Shown here: one piece after another, positions 1-5,316 of the stretch
Position numbering within the stretch: the first letter of the stretch is position 1
Layout: the number at the start of each line of letters is the position of its first letter
Assembly (NCBI GenBank): GCA_002432545.1
Contig: DJFR01000007.1
Coordinates: 4,318 to 9,633, forward strand
DNA from: Flammeovirgaceae bacterium UBA5867
GTDB lineage: Bacteria > Bacteroidota > Bacteroidia > Cytophagales > Cyclobacteriaceae
DNA: 5,316 bases
Direction of reading: 5' to 3'
Made by a program: the position numbers and the translations under genes
Notes under the pieces: generated by a model
The model's database searches: none
Told to the model about the DNA's origin: nothing
The model's input: the letters and a program-made list of their open reading frames with translations, nothing else

Positions 1-3000
1 GCTTAAGGCTTTTGTTACTAAAGTCAGAGCCGTCAGCTCTCTTAGCAATGTCATCATCAAATTGCTCTTCAAGAATCGAAGAACAACCATCACCTAATAC
101 ATCATCCACTTTACCAATGCGTTGGTTAGCCACGAGGTCATAACATCCCTGACGTGGTGAGTTGTGGCGCAATCCAGTAGTGCCCGACACCGTTTTCCCT
201 TCCAGTGTTATTTTAATATTGAGGTTAGTGGTGGATTGTGGATCAACTGCTTCAACAGAAAGGAAATTTGCATAACCATCAATATAGTCTGACTTACAGA
301 AATCGAGACTTGCTATAGTACCAGTCAGCGCATATAAAAATTTGAAGAAAACTTTATTCTTTCCATTAGCATAATGATCCTTAATCATCTGAATCAATTC
401 GTCACGTTCAGCCTGCTTGGTAATGTTTAAGTCTTTAACATTAACTATATAAGAAGGATTGCTATATTCATCCGTGATATAATTCTCCGTTTCAGGCATT
501 AGACTTGCCATAGCCATAACTTCCCGGTCTTGCACGTATCTATAATCCTTTTGCTCGTACTCTACCAGTATTTCACCTCCCGAGGGCAGTTTAATTTGCT
601 TGAGCTGCCAGGCAGCCGGATCAAAACTTTTAGCTCCAACGGTCTCGTCAGGTCCTTGATATAGCCATGACCTATCCTTGAGTTGTTGTTCACGCCCCAG
701 TCGCTGTATATTTCCCCAAGGATCCAAAAGATGTGGATTGTAGTCAGGATTTTGAGATTCCTTTGTATAACGACTTAACAGCTCATTGAATACAGAATAC
801 TTAGCCGGCAGATGACCTTCATTGTTTGTGGTCAGCTCGTCTTTATCTTTATACTCGTATTTGAATATATAAGGGCTGATTTTAGCATTTACTATACCCT
901 CATACTCAAACCATACTTTCTCCAGCGTCAGTTTACCACTATTCTTATTTATCTTACTGTTAGGGAAATTCCCGTTGCTATTATTCGGTAAGTTCCCGAC
1001 TAAATCATAGCTATAGGCAAAACGAGTTATCTTGATAGGTTTGTCCTTTCTTGCCTTAGAAAATAAAACAATCTTCTCAAGATATTCCATCTCCTCACTT
1101 CCTCTTGAAGCATTTCCCCCCTGCGTCTTCGATGCGGTCTCAAATCCATCGGCTACTTGTTTAGTTGCTCCCAAGCCGTCCAATCTCGTATCACCGGTTC
1201 CTGATAAGTATGTTGAATTATACCCTGATGGAAATCTTGATGCTGTCGACTTGTTGGTTACAAAGAAGGCGATGTGCGTTTTTGTCTCAATCGTTTTTAA
1301 GTAGTAAACTTCCTTCTCACCACTCATTATACTACCAACATCATCTTTCACATCTGATATACTATTTCGTTGGTATAATAAACCTGTATAGGGGGTTCGG
1401 AATCTATACCAGTTATCGTTAGCAGTCCCTAATGCTTTGTGGTAATTAAACTGCGTCCAACCGCCAAAATCTTTATCATTTACACCGTTTCCATCAACAT
1501 CAACGTAGTCTGAAGTAAGAATTTGTGTTAACAAATAATTGGTAGCATAAGGCACTTTTTTTACCTCTCCTACAACGGTAGTATGCTTAGACAGATCAGG
1601 AGTATATGCATCGGAAGTAACTCCAACATCCTGGTAAGCTATATAATTATCAATAATAGAGGCCGAACCTCTTTTGATGTCAAACTGTAAGCTTGCATCA
1701 TTTTTTATATATGTAGGAAGCCCGTAGACATATTGATTGCCGTCTTCGTTGTGAACAGCAATTTCCGCAATTCCACTCTTCATGTTGTCTGGTGGCAGAC
1801 TACGATAAACCAGATCACTTACATTCGATGTTTTATTAAACGGCTGCACAGAACCTGACAGCTGTTCATTCGTGTGATACTCTATATAAGAAGATCTTCC
1901 AGCCGGTAAATTTGTAGTATTTCCGTTGAGATGAGTATATATAGAATTTGGTATAGCTATATCTGCACGTTTGAACCCTGGAATATTTCCGAGTTGAGAT
2001 ACACTTGCTGTTTCAACTTCGTTACTGGCACTATATTCTACCTCTCCACCAAGATCATTAAAAAATCTAAATACGCCTGCAGGTGAATCATATCGGTAAC
2101 TGGACGTATTACCAACACTTCCATTGACACTTGGCCAATTGTCCATACTAAGCTTCTCAACACCTGTACCGATGTCAACACCAATGCCTAAGTTTTGGCC
2201 CACCATAAACTCAATACCAAGCTGGTTGAATTTCGTGCTGCTCTTAACCTTATCGGCATAGAAGTGTCCATTTTTCTGAGGATAGAATCTGAATCCTCCA
2301 CCGATTCCTTCACCCGTTACGTTAAAATTATCTGCATTATTAAATGGTATACCTAAAAAGTAATCACGTTTGCTATATGAGCTTCCTTTCTCTACATAAT
2401 AGTCTGACATTTGGTCCTCACCAGCTTCTGCTATATTATTCATGAAACCATATGCAGACTTAGCAGTAACAGGTTGATTATGTTGCATATTAAAGTTCCC
2501 TGCAAACCCCACTTGCAAACCGACCGGTGGGTAAGCATTAAGCTGAACAGAAGTGCTGAAATTAAATGAATAACCGCTATACTTCGTTAAGCTGACTGAT
2601 TTTGATGATTCATTGTATGAAAATAAACCATAACCACTTCCAAGCCCTTGAGTCGCTTTAGACCTAATAATACTGTTAACACGTGCCTTATACTTAGCAG
2701 CTTCTTGTCTGATTAGCTTTTCATCGGTAACCCTTTCTTTTTTATTCTCTTGCTTATCTTCAGGAGGAGCGTCCTTAAATCTGTTTAAAATACCTGTTGG
2801 ACTAACATGTGCGGAGTACGTAACACCTTGAGCACTATAATTGAGTCCTAAATTAACCATCCCCAATAAATCCAGCCCTAATCCATAACTCCGCTGATAG
2901 CCTTGATAATTATTAAAGCGTAGTGAAGCACTGGCACTCATACCAAATGTACTTTTAGCGTCCTTACTAAAGAATTCAATGCCAATATCATTGGTGGTTC

Positions 3001-3409
3001 CGGCTGTCCAATTCGGTCTTGTTTTATTATAGTAATCAACAGCTGCCTTGTTGTAATCATCAGGAAATCCCCGAGTGGCCCTATTAATTGCTCCAGGGTT
3101 TAATGTCCACCCAAATCCGACCCAGGACGCCTCCTCTTCGGAGGATACCCCGCTGTGGTATGCCAATGACATTGAATAGCCGGCTCCATCGGGTCCTGGA
3201 ATATCCAATACAGGCAAATTATAAGTGAAGTCACCTGTAAACACATTTACCATGTCTGTAGTAGCCACCGGTTCGAAGCTCGAAAACTCGGGCGATGTCG
3301 GTCCTGCCGTTAAAGCATACGCAACACTTGGCGCCACTACTCCTGTAAAAATGTTGAAGGCCATAAAAAGAGCAATGACTCTCAATATTTTCCCTCGCAA
3401 ATATTTCAT
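1..3409 (-). CDS. Giant secreted SpvB/Rhs-like (YD-shell type) protein, N-terminal 1136 residues (3' truncated by window edge)
   Basis: The frame is uninterrupted from ATG 3407-3409 to the left edge (1136 codons). A TAG 19 bases upstream in frame fixes the start. Residues 1-32 form a signal peptide ending AYA. Recognisable blocks in order are: TDMVNVFTGDFTYNLPV (51-67), YHSG (84-87), SWVGFGWTLNPGAINR (95-110) and GFPDDYN; a charged probable helix (about 208-250); AYGFMNN (319-325); NVTGEGIGGGFRFYP (363-377); a DxDGNGxxDxD loop (637-647); RFRTPY (669-674); EKEVYYLKTIETKTHIA (698-714); LDPWGN (895-900); and WQLKQIKLPSGG...YEQ...YVQDR (934-962). From memory this order marks the N-terminal half of very large Bacteroidota proteins related to SpvB, TcB and Rhs shells, which often exceed 2000 residues. 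The missing C-terminal half should hold any Rhs core and effector tip. The first 1037 residues lack cysteine; three occur at 1038, 1089 and 1109. It is probably co-transcribed with the lipoprotein gene. Toxin, adhesion or gliding roles are all possible; no catalytic site is visible. Confidence 0.93.
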   Translation of the reverse strand, partial: MKYLRGKILRVIALFMAFNIFTGVVAPSVAYALTAGPTSPEFSSFEPVATTDMVNVFTGDFTYNLPVLDIPGPDGAGYSMSLAYHSGVSSEEEASWVGFGWTLNPGAINRATRGFPDDYNKAAVDYYNKTRPNWTAGTTNDIGIEFFSKDAKSTFGMSASASLRFNNYQGYQRSYGLGLDLLGMVNLGLNYSAQGVTYSAHVSPTGILNRFKDAPPEDKQENKKERVTDEKLIRQEAAKYKARVNSIIRSKATQGLGSGYGLFSYNESSKSVSLTKYSGYSFNFSTSVQLNAYPPVGLQVGFAGNFNMQHNQPVTAKSAYGFMNNIAEAGEDQMSDYYVEKGSSYSKRDYFLGIPFNNADNFNVTGEGIGGGFRFYPQKNGHFYADKVKSSTKFNQLGIEFMVGQNLGIGVDIGTGVEKLSMDNWPSVNGSVGNTSSYRYDSPAGVFRFFNDLGGEVEYSASNEVETASVSQLGNIPGFKRADIAIPNSIYTHLNGNTTNLPAGRSSYIEYHTNEQLSGSVQPFNKTSNVSDLVYRSLPPDNMKSGIAEIAVHNEDGNQYVYGLPTYIKNDASLQFDIKRGSASIIDNYIAYQDVGVTSDAYTPDLSKHTTVVGEVKKVPYATNYLLTQILTSDYVDVDGNGVNDKDFGGWTQFNYHKALGTANDNWYRFRTPYTGLLYQRNSISDVKDDVGSIMSGEKEVYYLKTIETKTHIAFFVTNKSTASRFPSGYNSTYLSGTGDTRLDGLGATKQVADGFETASKTQGGNASRGSEEMEYLEKIVLFSKARKDKPIKITRFAYSYDLVGNLPNNSNGNFPNSKINKNSGKLTLEKVWFEYEGIVNAKISPYIFKYEYKDKDELTTNNEGHLPAKYSVFNELLSRYTKESQNPDYNPHLLDPWGNIQRLGREQQLKDRSWLYQGPDETVGAKSFDPAAWQLKQIKLPSGGEILVEYEQKDYRYVQDREVMAMASLMPETENYITDEYSNPSYIVNVKDLNITKQAERDELIQMIKDHYANGKNKVFFKFLYALTGTIASLDFCKSDYIDGYANFLSVEAVDPQSTTNLNIKITLEGKTVSGTTGLRHNSPRQGCYDLVANQRIGKVDDVLGDGCSSILEEQFDDDIAKRADGSDFSNKSLK
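524..610 (-). other. Conserved LPSGG...YVQDR family block in the giant protein
   Basis: Residues 934-962 start WQLKQIKLPSGGEILVEYE and end YRYVQDR. A W.L..I.LPSGG.I.V.YE..DY.YVQ(D/N) pattern is, as I recall, one of the most constant segments of the giant SpvB/YD-like proteins of Bacteroidota, and it helps to assign this gene to that family. No function is known to me; it reads as two beta strands joined by the PSGG turn. Confidence 0.55.
1466..1501 (-). other. Asp-rich, calcium-binding-like loop (DxDGNGxxDxD)
   Basis: Residues 637-648 of the giant protein read DVDGNGVNDKDF. The spacing of Asp637, Asp639, Asn641, Gly642, Asp645 and Asp647 resembles EF-hand, dockerin or thrombospondin type 3 calcium loops, though position 12 is Phe instead of Asp or Glu. 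I recall a similar D(Y)xDxxGDGxxDxD(L/Y)G segment in related giant Bacteroidota proteins, so it is probably a conserved structural element. Metal binding itself is inferred. Confidence 0.45.
3314..3409 (-). other. Sec signal peptide of the giant protein
   Basis: Residues 1-32: a basic start (Lys2, Arg5, Lys7, Arg10), a hydrophobic core VIALFMAFNIFTGVVA (11-26) and a probable signal peptidase I site after SVAYA (Ala32), before LTAG. There is no lipobox cysteine, so the protein is exported rather than lipidated. The in-frame ATG at Met16 (3362-3364) is a poor alternative start because it would remove the basic region and half of the core. Confidence 0.85.
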
Positions 3410-3439
3410 AACGTCTATATAGTTTATCTATCAAAAATT
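3410..3439 (-). other. 30-base spacer before the giant gene; fixes its start codon
   Basis: This AT-rich spacer lies between the lipoprotein stop and the giant gene's ATG. It has no hairpin resembling a terminator and no good Shine-Dalgarno sequence. An in-frame TAG at 3428-3430 with no ATG between it and 3409 shows that the giant protein cannot start further upstream than this spacer, supporting the ATG at 3407-3409. The short gap and absence of a terminator support read-through from the lipoprotein gene. Confidence 0.65.
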
Positions 3440-4048
3440 TTATTGCCTAAAATGGCCTAAATCGCTCTGCTGGAAAACAAAATGATTTACACCTGTTTGA
3501 AAAAACACGTCCTCAAAAACAAAATCCAACTCTTTTTCGCTTTGCAGCTCCTTCTTCAAAGATTCGTCCGTAAAAACCAAATAAATATTTCTTTGCCCCT
3601 TCAGACTATATGTATTTTCCATAGAAGTCAGTACAGGTCTATATTCATTCGAAGAAGTCTTAATCGACACGTATTCATTCATATCGAAATTCATCGCCTG
3701 CGCGCGGACTTTATAGTCCGGATAATCCCTTAAGTCTTTATACATCGGGTCATTTACATTTTTGTCATCAGTATATGAAACTGATAAGAGGAAAGTGTGA
3801 TTCTGCTTATATAAAGTATACAGGCTGTCATAACTTCCTTTCAGGTTGCCTTCGCTTGACTCCTTAAGTGCAAGAAACTCAGCCGGCAAATATTTAACCG
3901 AAATTTTAATACCTTCTATATCCCTTGACTTAACCAATCCATTGTCAGGATCATTGATCCATTTATAAAAAGACTTCAGGTCCTTCGGATCATTACTGCA
4001 TGCAAATGTTACAAACAATAAGAGTAATATCAGAATATGATTTCGCAT
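3440..4048 (-). CDS. Small secreted lipoprotein of unknown function, partner of the giant Rhs/SpvB-like gene
   Basis: This is a complete 202-residue protein. The N terminus MRNHILILLLLFVTFAC has a short charged start, a Leu/Ile-rich core and a lipobox-like TFAC with Cys17 as the likely lipidated residue, followed by SNDPKD. This predicts an envelope lipoprotein. Whether it faces the periplasm or the outside is not decided by sequence. The mature part is soluble, mixed alpha/beta in appearance, and has motifs NGLVK (37-40 region), VKYLPAEFLALKE (51-63), EYRPVL (135-140), IYLVFTDE (155-162) and DFVFEDVFFQTGVNHFVF (175-192). I recall similar NGL.../YLP.E(F/Y)LA.KE proteins encoded beside giant YD/SpvB-like genes in Bacteroidota, but I know no experimental function or named domain. 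It overlaps the upstream gene by one base and ends 30 bases before the giant gene. A chaperone, anchor or immunity-like role would be speculation. It contains no recognisable enzyme motif. Confidence 0.93.
   Translation of the reverse strand: MRNHILILLLLFVTFACSNDPKDLKSFYKWINDPDNGLVKSRDIEGIKISVKYLPAEFLALKESSEGNLKGSYDSLYTLYKQNHTFLLSVSYTDDKNVNDPMYKDLRDYPDYKVRAQAMNFDMNEYVSIKTSSNEYRPVLTSMENTYSLKGQRNIYLVFTDESLKKELQSEKELDFVFEDVFFQTGVNHFVFQQSDLGHFRQ
3998..4048 (-). other. Lipoprotein signal peptide with lipobox Cys17
   Basis: Residues 1-17 of the 202-residue protein: positively charged n-region (Arg2), hydrophobic run from Ile5 to Val13, then T-F-A-C. Position -3 is Thr rather than the more usual Leu, but Bacteroidota lipoboxes are relaxed. 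Cleavage before Cys17 by signal peptidase II is expected. The residues after the Cys (SNDPKD) include Asp and Lys, loosely like the acidic export signals of surface lipoproteins in this phylum, but the match is weak. Confidence 0.75.
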
Positions 4049-4050
4049 TA
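4046..4050 (-). promoter_or_regulatory. TAATG stop/start overlap (translational coupling site)
   Basis: The stop codon TAA of the surface-protein gene (4048-4050) shares its final A with the ATG of the lipoprotein gene (4046-4048). No convincing Shine-Dalgarno motif precedes the ATG, which is usual in Bacteroidota. The one-base overlap suggests that ribosomes terminating on the first gene reinitiate on the second, so the two are co-transcribed and probably made in linked amounts. Confidence 0.7.
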
Positions 4051-5316
4051 CTTTACAATTATTTGACCTGTATATGTATAGCTACTGGAACTGTTCGTGA
4101 TAACTAATTCAAATTTGTAAACTCCATTTGTCACCTCCTGGCTATCCACATTCGTTCCATCCCACACAGCAGTGGTTAAAGGACCTTTGACGAGTGTGTT
4201 GTCCAAAGAAAATATCTTAAAAGACTTAATGATATATCCTGTCAATCCCAAAACCTGAAAATTGCTTCCTGTAGAATTCATCATTGTAGTCCCATCGACT
4301 AAATTCGTGCTAAAAGAAGCTGACGCTTTCTCATCACCACGTAAGAATTTAATAGTTTTACCATTTGCCGGTGCATTATTTATAGTATAGAAATCACCTA
4401 CCATGGGACGAAATATAGCATCGTTATCAGTACTTGCCTTTACGTTGGATATAGTATACAGATTGTCTATATCAAAGGTTATTTTCATTGCAGTGTTTTC
4501 ACTGCCTTCTGCTATATCAATTGTTATTGGTGTTACACCAGTCGGAAGTGGAATCGGTAGGATTGGAAAAAGTCCCTTGTTTCCAGACTTTCCACTAGTG
4601 TATACTACGCCTTCCGGTAGTTGTGCTCCGCTTATTGAGAAGTTGGTAGGTTCCAATGATTGTGTATCGATATAAATTCTTTTGGAAGAATAACCAAGAG
4701 TTAAATTACCATAAGTCTCTAATACTTCGTTAGAAATTATAGTACTGGTCTCAGTATTTGCTGAGGCGGCAACTGATTCCCATTTGCTACTTGCATTAAA
4801 TCGGCAAAGTTTAATACCAACTGGTTGTATAGCCTCACAATTAGAAGAAGCCCAACCTAATGTAGCTTTCACATTAGAGGTACCCTCTGATTTTTTAAGG
4901 CTCCAGTATTCACAAGAACTTATCGATGGCACATCTGTATTAAGACTTGTGCTAGAAGGCGGTACAGTACTAAAGTATTCTGCAACGAAAGTACAAGCCC
5001 CTTCTGGCGTAGGTGCTGAAATAGTTATTGGCCGATAAACAGTACCCTTCCCAATAGGAAAAGTAAAAGCTGAACTACCTACTTTTCTAACCGGACCACT
5101 AATAAAACTCTTACTCGGGTCCTGACTCAAGGTAATCGAGGTTGCATCAGGTATGGTAATAAGTCTGGCTGGCGTTGTATTGCCTGTAGTTATAACTATA
5201 CCATTTAATAAATTTAATTGTGGATTGGGTTGATTCGCACCCAACATTGAAATTAGATTTATTGGTACTTGAATCGTCAATGTTCCTGCAGTCTTATCAA
5301 TCGAAATTTTGTTGAC
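4048..5316 (-). CDS. C-terminal part of secreted beta-rich surface protein with FPIGKG domain and T9SS-type C-terminal module (5' truncated by window edge)
   Basis: The reading frame is open to the right edge of the window, so the true start lies outside. The in-frame TTG at 5278-5280 is an internal leucine, not a start. What remains is 422 residues ending in TAA at 4048-4050. Residues 1-80 are Thr/Ile/Asn-rich and lead through GPVRKVGSSAFTFPIGKG and YRP (about 75-95), then EYF and a CEYWSL motif (135-140). This resembles a beta-sandwich module common in large secreted Bacteroidota proteins. A further beta-rich region follows, then a C-terminal module with WDGTN (385-389), NGVYKFELVI (397-406) and a terminal YTGQIIVK. 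That layout resembles the gliding-motility-associated / type IX secretion C-terminal domain, or a FlgD-like Ig fold, so export across the outer membrane is likely. The ligand and exact role are unknown. The gene overlaps the lipoprotein gene by one base, suggesting coupled translation. A non-T9SS surface Ig protein is the main alternative. Confidence 0.9.
   Translation of the reverse strand, partial: VNKISIDKTAGTLTIQVPINLISMLGANQPNPQLNLLNGIVITTGNTTPARLITIPDATSITLSQDPSKSFISGPVRKVGSSAFTFPIGKGTVYRPITISAPTPEGACTFVAEYFSTVPPSSTSLNTDVPSISSCEYWSLKKSEGTSNVKATLGWASSNCEAIQPVGIKLCRFNASSKWESVAASANTETSTIISNEVLETYGNLTLGYSSKRIYIDTQSLEPTNFSISGAQLPEGVVYTSGKSGNKGLFPILPIPLPTGVTPITIDIAEGSENTAMKITFDIDNLYTISNVKASTDNDAIFRPMVGDFYTINNAPANGKTIKFLRGDEKASASFSTNLVDGTTMMNSTGSNFQVLGLTGYIIKSFKIFSLDNTLVKGPLTTAVWDGTNVDSQEVTNGVYKFELVITNSSSSYTYTGQIIVK
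4051..4230 (-). other. C-terminal sorting-like module (T9SS type B-like / FlgD-Ig-like)
   Basis: The last 60 residues read IKSFKIFSLDNTLVKGP, then VWDGTN, QEVTNGVYKFELVI, and finish YTGQIIVK with no residues after the final strand. In T9SS cargo the C-terminal domain is a short Ig-like fold at the very end of the protein, and type B domains carry WDGT...(G)TYYY...G.I.L. The position and the WDGT/GVY pair fit. The final basic residue is Lys rather than the Arg often seen in type B, so assignment to a specific sorting class is uncertain. Confidence 0.55.
4681..5085 (-). other. FPIGKG/YRP beta-sandwich domain within the surface protein
   Basis: This covers about residues 78-212 of the visible part of the protein. 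Landmarks are VRKVGSSAFTFPIGKG, then YRPITIS, CTFVAEYFS, SSCEYWSLKK, a tryptophan-containing LGWASS strand, KWESV, and a closing NLTLGYSS. From memory, this order (FP(I/V)GKG...YRP...YW.L...W....LG) recurs in large secreted Bacteroidota proteins, usually after a repetitive region of the kind seen in residues 20-75 (LNLLNGIVITTG...). Four cysteines lie in this part. No catalytic residues are recognisable, so a structural or adhesive role is the likeliest reading. Boundaries are approximate. Confidence 0.6.

Noticed and set aside
1032..1422. Two overlapping + strand ORFs of 85-90 codons
   Set aside because: They lie antisense to the giant gene's conserved blocks, have no codon or motif support, and are shadow frames.
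3132..3145. Perfect 5-bp stem with a TTCG loop (tcctcttcggagga)
   Set aside because: It is inside the coding region for SSEEE of the conserved N-terminal block, has no T-run, and is short enough to occur by chance.
3231..3434. Minus-strand 67-codon ORF beginning at a TTG in the spacer before the giant gene
   Set aside because: It overlaps the start of the giant gene in another frame, lacks an ATG, and encodes no recognisable signal peptide or motif, whereas the overlapping frame has a signal peptide and conserved family blocks.
3445..3461. Direct repeat gcctaaa x2 at the end of the lipoprotein gene
   Set aside because: Only seven bases repeated at a 10-base offset, and they encode the last residues of the lipoprotein; there is no supporting structure.
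3430..3470. Possible Bacteroidota-type promoter (AATTTTTG about 18 bases after a TTTA) before the giant gene
   Set aside because: The -7 element has a mismatch to TAnnTTTG, the -33 element is poor, and AT-rich DNA gives such matches often; operon read-through explains expression more simply.
3482..3733. + strand 83-codon ORF antisense to the lipoprotein gene
   Set aside because: The minus strand has a complete lipoprotein with signal peptide and tight operon spacing; the + strand product is an unremarkable antisense shadow.
4333..4341. RGD tripeptide in the surface protein (LRGDEK)
   Set aside because: RGD occurs often by chance, and nothing here indicates an integrin-binding context.
4403..5038. 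Two + strand ORFs of 84-90 codons antisense to the surface-protein gene
   Set aside because: The opposite strand encodes the recognised FPIGKG and C-terminal domains in a continuous frame; these are shadow frames without motifs.

Overview
The window is entirely protein coding and every gene lies on the minus strand. The + strand carries only antisense shadow frames. Read in transcription order (high to low coordinates), it holds three genes packed as one apparent operon: (1) the C-terminal 422 codons of a secreted, beta-rich surface protein, cut by the right edge; (2) a complete 202-residue lipoprotein; (3) the first 1136 codons of a giant secreted protein, cut by the left edge. Genes 1 and 2 overlap by one base (TAATG). 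Genes 2 and 3 are separated by 30 bases with no convincing promoter or terminator.

The window looks like a member of the Bacteroidota, probably a Chitinophagaceae, Sphingobacteriaceae or Cytophagaceae-type genome. The reasons are a FPIGKG...YRP surface-protein domain, a C-terminal WDGT...GVY...G-I module like those of type IX secretion cargo, a giant YD/SpvB-like protein with motifs typical of that phylum, no clear Shine-Dalgarno sequences, and an AT-leaning composition. The assignment comes from recalled family patterns, not a database search.

Gene 3 dominates the window. After a signal peptide it has an N-terminal block (FTGDFTYNLPV, YHSG, WVGFGWTLNPGAINR), a glycine-rich GIGGGFRFYP block, an Asp-rich DxDGNGxxDxD loop, an EKEVYYLKTIETKTHIA block, and an LPSGG...YVQDR block. 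In this order they match the N-terminal half of very large Bacteroidota proteins related to SpvB, TcB and Rhs shells. The C-terminal half, where an Rhs core and possibly a variable effector tip would lie, is outside the window.

How the genes might work together (inference): gene 1 would be a cell-surface or secreted adhesin-like protein, gene 2 an outer-membrane lipoprotein partner, and gene 3 a giant exported shell protein. Together they may form an export/surface-display cassette, possibly for a polymorphic toxin. No toxin, immunity gene, RNA gene, mobile element or CRISPR array can be seen here.
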